Below, in pieces: positions 16,851-24,489 of a stretch of DNA of 46,187 bases. The position numbers and the translations under genes are program-made. The notes under the pieces are model-generated. The model was not told where the DNA came from. It made no database searches and saw only the letters and a list, made by a program, of their open reading frames with translations. Position 1 is the stretch's first letter, and every line of letters starts with the position of its first letter. Source of the stretch: Bacillota bacterium (lineage in GTDB: Bacteria > Bacillota > SHA-98 > UBA4971); NCBI GenBank assembly GCA_012516125.1, contig JAAYXB010000001.1, positions 1 through 46,187 on the forward strand, written 5' to 3'.

Positions 16851-16869
16851 CGTCGCAAGGTCCGCGACG
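16851..16869. promoter_or_regulatory. Inverted repeat between kinase and exporter operons
   Basis: CGTCGC (16851-16856) and GCGACG (16864-16869) face each other across seven bases in the 141-bp divergent intergenic region, 38 bp before the ATPase start. This is where the NarL-type regulator would be expected to bind. Assignment is by position only. Confidence 0.4.
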
Positions 16870-16906
16870 GTAGGATGATAGCGACAACGAAACAGGAGGC
16901 GACGAT

Positions 16907-17839
16907 ATGCTCATCAGGGTGAACAACCTCGTCAAGAGGTATGGCAACTTGCTAGCCCTCGACCACTTCAACCTTGAGGTGAGAGAGGGCGAGATCCTGG
17001 GCCTGCTGGGCCCTAACGGGTCCGGAAAGACCACCACCATCAACTGCATCCTAGCACTGCTCAAATATGACAAGGGAACCATCGAGGTGTTCGGTCGGCC
17101 GATGACCCCCGATGCATACGAAAGTAAGCGCAACATAGGCGTAGTTATGCAGAACGTCGCAGTCTTTCAGGAGCTTTCCGTTGAGGAGAACGTCGACTAC
17201 TTCTGCGGCATGTATGTTAAGGATGCCAAGGCTCGACGGGTGCTTGTGCGGGAGGCCATCGAGTTTGTGGGTCTCACCGAGTTTCGCAAGTTCCGCCCCA
17301 AGAAGCTCTCCGGCGGACTGCTTCGTCGGCTGAATATCGCGTGCGGCATCGCTCACAAGCCTAAGCTCATTATCCTCGACGAGCCCACGGTGGCTGTCGA
17401 CCCCCAGAGCCGGAACAGCATTCTCGAGGGCATCCGAGACCTCAACCGGAACGGCGCGACGGTAGTATACACGTCGCATTACATGGAGGAGGTCGAGCAG
17501 CTGTGCAGCCGCATCGTGATCATGGACAAGGGAAAGACCCTGGTTTCTGGCACGAAAGAGGAGCTCAAGGCCATGATCAACCGCGGCGAGACCATTACAG
17601 TCGAGTTGTATGCACTTCAGCCGGACGACTTGACGCACATTCGGCAGTTGCCCCACGTAGCCCAGGCAGAATACGAGGACAATCGCCTCACGATCCGCTA
17701 TGACAACGGACAGCACAATCTGCTTACGCTGCTGGACTATCTCAAGTCGCGGGGCCTGTCATTCGAGAGAGTCTACTCCGAGCGGCCTACATTGAACGAC
17801 GTGTTTCTGGAGATCACCGGCAGGCAGCTGAGAGACTGA
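16907..17839 (+). CDS. ABC exporter ATP-binding protein (ABC-2 type, antibiotic/drug class)
   Basis: This 310-residue cytoplasmic ATPase drives the two permeases that follow. Walker A is GPNGSGKTTT (near residue 38), Walker B LIILDEPTVAVDPQS, and the H-loop is in YTSHYMEE. The signature is LSGGLLRR in place of the common LSGGMKRR. A C-terminal extension (~225-310) is typical of DrrA/CcmA-like exporters. The ATG at 16907 follows CAGGAGG. The gap to the first permease is 10 bp. It is divergent from a two-component pair, an arrangement common for exporters induced by peptide or drug stress. The substrate is unknown. Confidence 0.92.
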   Translation: MLIRVNNLVKRYGNLLALDHFNLEVREGEILGLLGPNGSGKTTTINCILALLKYDKGTIEVFGRPMTPDAYESKRNIGVVMQNVAVFQELSVEENVDYFCGMYVKDAKARRVLVREAIEFVGLTEFRKFRPKKLSGGLLRRLNIACGIAHKPKLIILDEPTVAVDPQSRNSILEGIRDLNRNGATVVYTSHYMEEVEQLCSRIVIMDKGKTLVSGTKEELKAMINRGETITVELYALQPDDLTHIRQLPHVAQAEYEDNRLTIRYDNGQHNLLTLLDYLKSRGLSFERVYSERPTLNDVFLEITGRQLRD

Positions 17840-17849
17840 AGGGGCATTT

Positions 17850-19028
17850 ATGAGCATGGCGATGCATGTGTTCAGATACAGGTTGAAGTGCTTGTTGAGG
17901 GATACGGACACGCTCTTTTGGACTATGGCGTTCCCGATTCTCTTGGCCACCATGTTCTACGTCGGCTTCGGGAACCTCATGGGGGGCGACGCCTCCTTCG
18001 AACCTGTGAAGGTGGCCGTTGTAGACTCACCTGCTTATCAGCGAAATGTCTATCTGAAGCAGATGCTAGCAGTGCTCTCGACCCCAGGTGCCGACCAGCT
18101 ACTCGATATCACAGTGACTGATGAGACCGAAGCACAGAGGCTGTTGGACGAGGGGGGCGTCACCGGGATCATCACTGTGGGCGATGTCGACGATACAGCC
18201 GATCCGATGGCTAGTTCGATTCGTCTCACCGTGACGCAGTCTGGACTTGGCCAGAGCATACTCAAGGCGATCCTTGATGATTATCTGCACGCGTCTGCGA
18301 TGGTTTCCAGCGTTCTCTCGCAGAATCCGGCTGCCATTGCGGAGCTCACTGACAGGCTCGGAAATCGCGAGAGCTACACGCAGCAGATCTCCTACAGCGA
18401 TGCAATGCCCGACACTGCTGTCGGCTACTTCTATGCGCTGGTCGCCATGGCGTGCCTGTATACGGGCTTTTGGGGTATGCGCAACACCATAGACCTGCAG
18501 GCCGACCTGTCCGACCAAGGGGCTCGGCGCAGTGTCGCGCCGACCCATAAGCTGACTGTGGTGCTATGTGACTGGGCGGCAGCTTTTCTGATCGGCTTTG
18601 GCGAGGTACTGATTCTTCTTGCGTATCTAGCATTCGCTCTGAAGATCGATTTCGGCGACCAGATCGGCTATGTTCTGTTGACCTGCTTGGCAGGGTGCGT
18701 CGCGGGCGTCTCGTTCGGAACTCTATTAGGCACTCTATTTCGAAAGTCAGAAGGCGCCAAGGTCGCGACCTTGGTTGGAGCCACGAACGCTCTGAGCTTC
18801 CTGGCAGGGCTGATGTTCGTCAACATGAAGCACATCGTCGCACGCAACGTGCCAGTTCTGTCATACATCAACCCGGTCGCTCTCACCTCCGATGCGTTGT
18901 ACAGTCTCTACGTGTTTGATAACCATCATAGGTTCTTCCTGAATATCGGCCTGTTGTGCGTTATCTCTGCGGTGATGTGCTTTGCAAGCTACCTGCAGCT
19001 CAGGAGGGAAAAGTATGCAAGTCTTTAG
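17850..19028 (+). CDS. ABC-2 type permease, first subunit
   Basis: This 392-residue membrane protein has the ABC-2 (YhaP/DrrB-like) plan: one N-terminal helix (~22-42), a large extracytoplasmic domain (~45-190), then five helices (VGYFYALVAMACLYTGFW onward). It begins MSMAMHVFRYRLKCLLRD, a typical start before the first helix, with GGGGC just upstream. It overlaps the second permease by 14 bp, so the two are probably made in equal amounts and form a heterodimer with the ATPase. No substrate-specific motif is seen. Confidence 0.88.
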   Translation: MSMAMHVFRYRLKCLLRDTDTLFWTMAFPILLATMFYVGFGNLMGGDASFEPVKVAVVDSPAYQRNVYLKQMLAVLSTPGADQLLDITVTDETEAQRLLDEGGVTGIITVGDVDDTADPMASSIRLTVTQSGLGQSILKAILDDYLHASAMVSSVLSQNPAAIAELTDRLGNRESYTQQISYSDAMPDTAVGYFYALVAMACLYTGFWGMRNTIDLQADLSDQGARRSVAPTHKLTVVLCDWAAAFLIGFGEVLILLAYLAFALKIDFGDQIGYVLLTCLAGCVAGVSFGTLLGTLFRKSEGAKVATLVGATNALSFLAGLMFVNMKHIVARNVPVLSYINPVALTSDALYSLYVFDNHHRFFLNIGLLCVISAVMCFASYLQLRREKYASL

Positions 19029-20358
19029 GGCGTATTTCAGAGTGATGCGGGCGTCCGCGGGAATGATATCCATCTACCTCGTAGTCTTCGTTGGGATGGC
19101 GGTGCTGGTGACACAGACGTCTTCCCAGTCGGCGGTTACAGAGTTCAACGAGACGAGGACTCGGGTTGCCGTCATCAACCGCGACGGCGATGCCCCGCTC
19201 GCGCAGGGTCTGGCAGACTACATCGGCGATACATTTACCGTGGTTCCGTACGAGGACGATCCAGAGAAGCTGCAGGACGCTCTCTTCTACCGAGACGTAG
19301 AGTACGTGGCGATCATACCTCAGGGGTTCTCAGCAACGTTCATGGCGGCGGGCTCGGGTAGGCCTGGAGACACAGGCCACGCTGGCGACCTGGGTCAGGC
19401 CGACGGTCATAGCCAAGCAAGCGGCTCGAGGCAAGTCCAGGTCGGGGGCTCGGTCGATAGCTCAGGCCTGATCGAGAACTCAGACCAGACAGCCGTCATA
19501 CAAAAGGTCATCGTGCCGGCGTCCACGAGCAGTCACTACGTTGACATTCGTATAGACGAGTTCCTCAACACGGCGAGCATCCATAGGGATCTCGGCATGG
19601 CGGGCGAGGCAGGGGAAGCGGCAGAAGACCGCCAGGCTCGGCTGGTAGCTGCGGTCAGGGCTGACCTTGCAGCCGAGGTACCGGTCAGTCTCAGGCTGGC
19701 AGGTGGGCGTTCAGGAACATCGAAGGAATCCGACAGCAAATACGTCTCCTATTTTGCGTACCAGTCATATGCACTGGTCGCAATGGTGATGATGGGCATC
19801 AGCTCGATAATGATAGCGTTCAATAGGCGAGACCTTCGCCTTCGCAACCTGTGCACACCCGTGCCGCAGCGGGGCTTTGATCTGGCGATTGCTGCCGGGC
19901 ACGCGGTATTCGCCCTTGGGTGCTGGGCCATTATGGTGCTGTTTGGCCTCATCTTGAACGGCACAGGCCCGTTTTCCTCGGGACGTGGATGGCTGTACCT
20001 AGCTAACTCTCTCGTGCTTACCGCAGTGGCGGCTGCCATCGGGTTTGCGGTAGGTCACTTCGTGAAGACGAGCAGCGGTCAGTCGGGCGCTGTTAACGTC
20101 ATCTCTCTGGGCATGAGCTTCCTGTGCGGCGTGTTTGTGCCTCAGTCGATTATGAGCCAGTCGGTGCTCGCCGCCGCCAAGTTCTTCCCGGTCTACTGGT
20201 ACATCCGAGCAAACGACAGCATAGCGGCGCTCGCGAGCTCTGCATCGGGCAGCCCCTACCCAATCTACGGGTTTATGTTGGTCCAACTCGGGTTCGCCGT
20301 CGCCATATTGTCAGTGACGCTCCTGTTCAGCAAGGAGCGTCGTCTTGCTGAGCTGTAG
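19015..20358 (+). CDS. ABC-2 type permease, second subunit, with low-complexity insertion
   Basis: This is the 447-residue second half of the exporter. Helix one is IYLVVFVGMAVLVTQTS; the large external domain follows to ~residue 235; five more helices start at YQSYALVAMVMMGISSIM. Within the external domain, about residues 105-150 form a Gly/His/Gln/Asp-rich run (PGDTGHAGDLGQADGHSQ and beyond) not expected in this family. I place the start at ATG 19015 with CAGGAGGG six bases upstream; an in-frame codon 33 bases earlier lacks a ribosome site. It is the last gene of the operon. Its external region suggests handling of a peptide or lipid, but this is a guess. Confidence 0.88.
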   Translation: MQVFRAYFRVMRASAGMISIYLVVFVGMAVLVTQTSSQSAVTEFNETRTRVAVINRDGDAPLAQGLADYIGDTFTVVPYEDDPEKLQDALFYRDVEYVAIIPQGFSATFMAAGSGRPGDTGHAGDLGQADGHSQASGSRQVQVGGSVDSSGLIENSDQTAVIQKVIVPASTSSHYVDIRIDEFLNTASIHRDLGMAGEAGEAAEDRQARLVAAVRADLAAEVPVSLRLAGGRSGTSKESDSKYVSYFAYQSYALVAMVMMGISSIMIAFNRRDLRLRNLCTPVPQRGFDLAIAAGHAVFALGCWAIMVLFGLILNGTGPFSSGRGWLYLANSLVLTAVAAAIGFAVGHFVKTSSGQSGAVNVISLGMSFLCGVFVPQSIMSQSVLAAAKFFPVYWYIRANDSIAALASSASGSPYPIYGFMLVQLGFAVAILSVTLLFSKERRLAEL

Positions 20359-20738
20359 GACCGCTGGCCACAGAACTGGCCACGGAGTCTCTGGGAGAGA
20401 CCATCCTGCAGCGGCGACTGCCACACAGGCCGCGTGCCACTGCCGGTGCCGGTGTCGAGAGCTACACCGACATCGGCGACCGGCACCGGCGGCTTTGCCG
20501 CGCGTTGGGGTCTAGCAACAGTAAGGCAGCAAGGCATTTGGCCCTCGCTGACCGTCGGCGGCAGATGGGTGTTCGGGCAGGAGGCTGTCTGGAGTTGATC
20601 CCGTCTCGTGGACACTCCAGGGTCACACGACGGAGACGGCCAATACCCGACATAGCGTGGCTACCGCGTGATCGGCCTTCTCACGCTCTGCAAACCAAAA
20701 CGCCTCTATCGGGTCCATCGGGTCCGACCGGTCTCCTT
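20359..20738. other. Intergenic stretch with long inverted repeat
   Basis: No gene is seen. A perfect 11-bp inverted repeat, CCGGTGCCGGT (20443-20453) with ACCGGCACCGG (20479-20489), separated by 25 bases, may mark the end of the exporter operon, though no T-run follows. A short direct repeat, CTGGCCAC, occurs twice near 20365-20385. Confidence 0.45.
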
Positions 20739-21275
20739 GGCAAAGTTGAGCGTCTTGTTTCTCTTGGGCATCACCAGATAGCCGTGATAGCCATCGACTT
20801 CGAGAGCGACGTCAACCGTGAGCGGCTGCGCGGCTTCCAAAACGCACAGAAGGTCTATGACCTGAGGCAGATACCTGAACTCCTCGTTCCTCTGGCGCCT
20901 CTCCTCTGAGAAAACGGGTATTTCGATCAGACGTTTATGAGTGTCGCGGCGAGCCCAGTCGCTGCCCAGAAACTCCCTGAACCGCCTACTGCCCTCTTCT
21001 GCTTCGGCTATCAGACCGCCGTGCTTGCCGTTCGCGCTCTTGTGCAGCTTGGGCTCACGCCGGGGAAGCAGGTCTCTGTTGTAGGGTTCGACGCCCCGAA
21101 CTCCATATGCGTCCCCAGGATAACATCGGTCATCCAGCCTGCAGGGGAAATGGGCGCCCTCGCCGCTGAACTGCTGTTGGAGAGGATCGCCGACCAGAGG
21201 GCGAAGCCTCGGTCCGCAAGGCTTTCGGCTCAGCTGGTCCATGGTGACACGTCAGGCCCGCCGATACAGCCGCGA
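20739..21275 (+). pseudogene. LacI-family regulator remnant with in-frame stop
   Basis: One frame reads RLVSLGHHQIAVIAIDFESD, NRERLRGFQNAQK, then after a TGA at 20907-20909 ENGYFDQT, LFCFGYQTAVLAVRAL, VSVVGFDAPNSICVPRITS and QLVHGDTSGPP. This is the effector-binding, periplasmic-binding-like half of a LacI/GalR repressor, down to its usual C-terminus. The helix-turn-helix and first third are missing, and the stop interrupts the rest. It cannot bind DNA as it stands. It ends about 60 bp from the convergent nitroreductase gene. Confidence 0.72.
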
Positions 21276-21335
21276 ACTGGCTCGCAGAGACTCCACAGAA
21301 GTCAGAAGTCAAACGGTCTTGCGGACCAGCCCGTG

Positions 21336-21896
21336 CTACTTTACGTAGTTGACTACGTCCCTCCTGCGAGGTAGCACCGCCGGGGCGGGACCGTCCTTGT
21401 ACCCGAGCGCGACCGCGCAAACATGATCGTATCCGTCCGGGACGCCGAGCGACCGCGCGAGCTCAACGCCCTCTTGAGATGCGAAGAGGAGGGACGTCAT
21501 GGCCATAATGCACGAGCCCACGCCCAGGGATTCCGCGGCGAGCGCGATGTTCTGCGCCGCGGCGGCGCAGTCGAACTGCCCGAATCGGTCCTTGGCGTCA
21601 GCACTGATCAGGATGAGAGTGGGCGCGCCATAGAACGGGCTGAAGCCCGGGTCGCTCGCCCTGCGCACCATGAACTCGTTCCCCGACTTGAGCATGTTTT
21701 CCTTCATGAGCTGCGCCATCCGGTCGAGCACGTGCTTATCCTGGATCACCGTGAAGTGCCACGGCTGCGCGTTCATCGCGCTCGGCGCAAACAGCGCAGA
21801 CTCGACTATCGCCTCGAGTTCGTGTTCGGCGATTTGCTCAGGTCTGAACTTCCGAATGCTCCGCCTGCTCCTAATCACCCTCAGAGTCTCGTTCAC
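21336..21896 (-). CDS. Nitroreductase-family FMN oxidoreductase
   Basis: This 186-residue flavoprotein uses NAD(P)H to reduce nitro compounds, quinones or similar acceptors. The N-terminal FMN-phosphate motif IRSRRSIRKF is present, then ALFAPSAMNAQPWHF, which contacts FMN, and a central AAAAQNIALAAESLGVGSC helix that packs against the cofactor. The length is normal. I place the start at GTG 21896 because AGGAGG lies about nine bases before it; an in-frame GTG three codons upstream is too close to that site. It appears to be a single gene. The physiological substrate is unknown. Confidence 0.9.
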   Translation of the reverse strand: MNETLRVIRSRRSIRKFRPEQIAEHELEAIVESALFAPSAMNAQPWHFTVIQDKHVLDRMAQLMKENMLKSGNEFMVRRASDPGFSPFYGAPTLILISADAKDRFGQFDCAAAAQNIALAAESLGVGSCIMAMTSLLFASQEGVELARSLGVPDGYDHVCAVALGYKDGPAPAVLPRRRDVVNYVK

Positions 21897-22509
21897 GTGG
21901 CACACCCTCCTTTGCCCGCAGATCTACGCACAGACGAACGTTCGGGTCGTACCGCGGTTACTCGGGAAGTCGCGACGCGGCTCCTGCAATTCCCTTCGTT
22001 CGAACAACCGCCGGGCGATCGGCACCATTTGCGCTCAATTACGCGTCACTTGCCAGGAAGCCGCCCCAGCATAGCGACCACACCACTATGTTGGCCCCAA
22101 AGCCATCGATCCCACAGACACGTCCCCTCTCCCCCCACCAGAGGCCACCCGACCCACTTCACCTCTTAGGCTTCGGTCGTCCACCAGGACAGGACGCACC
22201 TTCCGGCCTCGGCGCCGGACTGCGACAGATACGCAGTATAGTTCGCGCCATGCGGGCATCCCCCGAAGATCATACCCCCGAGGCTTCGTCTGTCCACAAG
22301 ACCGGATCAGACCCGGAGCCGCTGGCGCTGGGCGCGATTTCCTTGGATCCTGGAATTCGATCGAATGCCAATGCCACAGGGGGCATGGGATGCCACCGGA
22401 CGTCCGGAGGTGGCATTTCCGCCAGATCTTCACGGCGGGCTCTGCGTCCTTCCCCGACGCCGTATCGGTCTTGTCGTTAAGTCTCGAAGAACTATGAGGT
22501 CTGAACAGA
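21897..22509. other. Intergenic stretch between nitroreductase and defence operon
   Basis: About 600 bp without a supported gene. It should hold the nitroreductase promoter (- strand) and the end of the defence operon. A frame on the - strand reads MPAWRELYCVSVAVRRRGRK but has no family match. Apart from the hairpin at 22390-22416 I see nothing clear. Confidence 0.5.
22390..22416 (-). terminator. Hairpin downstream of defence operon
   Basis: ATGCCACC (22390-22397) pairs with GGTGGCAT (22409-22416), and the loop itself contains the palindrome CCGGACGTCCGG (22396-22407). It lies about 95 bp past the stop of the last defence gene and could end its transcript. No T-run is present. Confidence 0.4.
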
Positions 22510-24396
22510 CTACCTCCACGCCAACCCCACAAACGCTGAGTTCCTCGCGAGCCTCGTAGCGCGGGTAGTAATCCCCATTTTCTCCCTCAGTCTTCGCTCC
22601 AACGAGTTCGCCGCATGCTCTCCTGATCGCGAGGACTTGGTCTCAAGGCCGTAGAATGTCATTGCCCCGGTGCGCGCGTTGACCTTCACGATGCCCCCAT
22701 CAAACTCCATCAACCTTTCGCCATCCCGAGTCAACCGGACAGAGGCAGTCAACACGAGGAAGCGAGAAACGCTACGTTCGTATCGACTGCTCTTCTGCAT
22801 CTCGCGGTTCAGCCTGTTTCGCAGTCTGACCAGACCCTCGAGCTCTGCCTGGAGGCTGCGCAAGCCAGGTTCCGAAGGCTTGCTCTTCCGTCGAACGATA
22901 TGTTTGATAAACGCAGTATCCAGGGTTGCACTGGAAGCCCATATTCTGGTCTGGTCGACAGAATCGTTTCCCGGAAACAGGCCAAGCCTCGAAAGTGGCC
23001 ACGCCGACAACTCAAGCCTTACATCTTGGTACAACAACGGGACCGCTTGGGCTAGGAGTGTGGCGTATATGCCATCGACGTCTTGCCTGCACAACAAACC
23101 GTATACGTCATCACTGGATTTCTCCCTGTAATCGAGTCTCTGCATAACCCACGCGATAAAGCGCCCAATCAATGCGATGGTCCCATTGCCGCGGGAGTAC
23201 AGATCGACAGTGAATTCGTCTGGTTCGATTCGTGCCTCGTGAAACCACAGCTGGTACGACAGTATACTGGCGCAGCCATCGTCTCTCATGACCCTCCGTC
23301 TCAATTCGGACTCAAGTCTAGCAAGTGGTCCGTCTATCGATACGAAATGGCTCCTTGTGGTTATGGACACAGCTCGGTTCAAGCAGTCTTCCTGCTCAAG
23401 GCGCAAAAGATCAAAGACCGTACCTATGTCGCTTTCCACCAACCAGCTGCGCAGGAGTTCGCCAGGCTGCTTTGCCTCGGCCAGCCTCTGATGCACAAGA
23501 GACGCAGTTATGGCCACGATCTTCCTACACTCGGGTCGGTGATAAAGATGCCAGTAGACCACGTGTTCGTACGACGATAGTACCTCGATGATCCGCTCTA
23601 GGTCACCAATAGCAAGTCCGTCGCTGTCACTCGCCAATCGCGTGATAACGACCCGAACCGGCGCGTCACAATAACTAGTGTCCAGGTTGAGATATGACAG
23701 CCTGCGGACTAGTTCATATAGGCGATGGATCTTCTCCCATCGAGGCAAGTTGCCGGCAGCGTCGGGAAGAAGCAGCCACCTGTAGAAGTCTTCGAGCACG
23801 TACTTGAGATGTTCAGGCGACTCATCTAGGACGGCCCACTGAGCTGCCTTTAGCAGACCCAGTACGCGGTTGACCCTTGCGTAATCCGCCGACCAGAGGT
23901 AGTCCGTAACGAATTCACCAAGTCTATCAAGCACGCTGTAAGAGGGTCCCGTCATGTCCAAAAGGCGTCGAAGCTCCCCTAGGGGTCTCTCTCGGTTTAC
24001 ATCCCACAGGTACCTTGCGACTCCCTTCTCGACAGCGAATGTGCCAGGAAGATGGCCTATATTCGACAGAAGAGCGGCACACTGGACAGCTGCAATGGCA
24101 GAAGAGAACTCTGCGCGTCCGATCTTGAACTGGGAGTTACCGCCGGGAACCTCGATGCGCGAAGCAACGTACAGCATTGACACTGTGAAGTCCCATCGAC
24201 TGTGGCTGATCCCCGGCAGAGCGCTCTCTAGCACGCCCACATGCCTGAGTTGCTTCAGGCGGCTCACTTCGCCTTTGGCTTGTAGTAGAGCAAAAAGGTC
24301 ATCAGCCGGGGGGTACAGGGGGAACCGAACTAGCCCGATATTGGGAACAGTGTGCTTGAGCGTCAGCATCCCCTCACCGTCCTTCGGCAGACTCAC
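22510..24396 (-). CDS. Unrecognised 628-residue protein with broken HD-like region and C-terminal PD-(D/E)XK-like motif
   Basis: I do not recognise this family. Residues ~60-125 resemble the HD fold of dNTP hydrolases: ISHSRWDFTVSMLYVA, then AALLSNIGHLPGTFAVE where active relatives have HDIGH-PF-H. The metal-binding His-Asp is Ser111-Asn112 and the last His is Phe120, so HD catalysis is unlikely. Near the C-terminus MEFDGGIVKVNARTG and FYGLETKSS give a D566...E585-x-K587 pattern, as in PD-(D/E)XK nucleases. The middle is helical and featureless. It is the last gene of the DISARM-like operon, 93 bp after the helicase gene. The start (GTG 24396 or ATG 24369) is uncertain. It occupies the place where DISARM systems often have the phospholipase-D protein DrmC. 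Confidence 0.75.
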   Translation of the reverse strand: MSLPKDGEGMLTLKHTVPNIGLVRFPLYPPADDLFALLQAKGEVSRLKQLRHVGVLESALPGISHSRWDFTVSMLYVASRIEVPGGNSQFKIGRAEFSSAIAAVQCAALLSNIGHLPGTFAVEKGVARYLWDVNRERPLGELRRLLDMTGPSYSVLDRLGEFVTDYLWSADYARVNRVLGLLKAAQWAVLDESPEHLKYVLEDFYRWLLLPDAAGNLPRWEKIHRLYELVRRLSYLNLDTSYCDAPVRVVITRLASDSDGLAIGDLERIIEVLSSYEHVVYWHLYHRPECRKIVAITASLVHQRLAEAKQPGELLRSWLVESDIGTVFDLLRLEQEDCLNRAVSITTRSHFVSIDGPLARLESELRRRVMRDDGCASILSYQLWFHEARIEPDEFTVDLYSRGNGTIALIGRFIAWVMQRLDYREKSSDDVYGLLCRQDVDGIYATLLAQAVPLLYQDVRLELSAWPLSRLGLFPGNDSVDQTRIWASSATLDTAFIKHIVRRKSKPSEPGLRSLQAELEGLVRLRNRLNREMQKSSRYERSVSRFLVLTASVRLTRDGERLMEFDGGIVKVNARTGAMTFYGLETKSSRSGEHAANSLERRLREKMGITTRATRLARNSAFVGLAWR

Positions 24397-24489
24397 TCCA
24401 CACTACTCGAAATCCCGCACAGAGTCGTCCGGCTTATAGCCGCAGACCACTTGGTCGGGTGCCGTGCCGATTCTTCTTGCACGTCGCCG

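Noticed and set aside
20706-21242. A 178-codon - strand frame
   Set aside because: It is the antisense shadow of the LacI remnant, whose homology is clear on the + strand.
22086-22532. A - strand frame of 148 codons after the defence operon
   Set aside because: It overlaps the end of the 628-residue gene, has a start without a ribosome site, and shows no family features.
22510-24396. Assigning the fourth defence gene as DrmC
   Set aside because: DrmC is a phospholipase-D protein with HxK(x4)D motifs; none is visible here.
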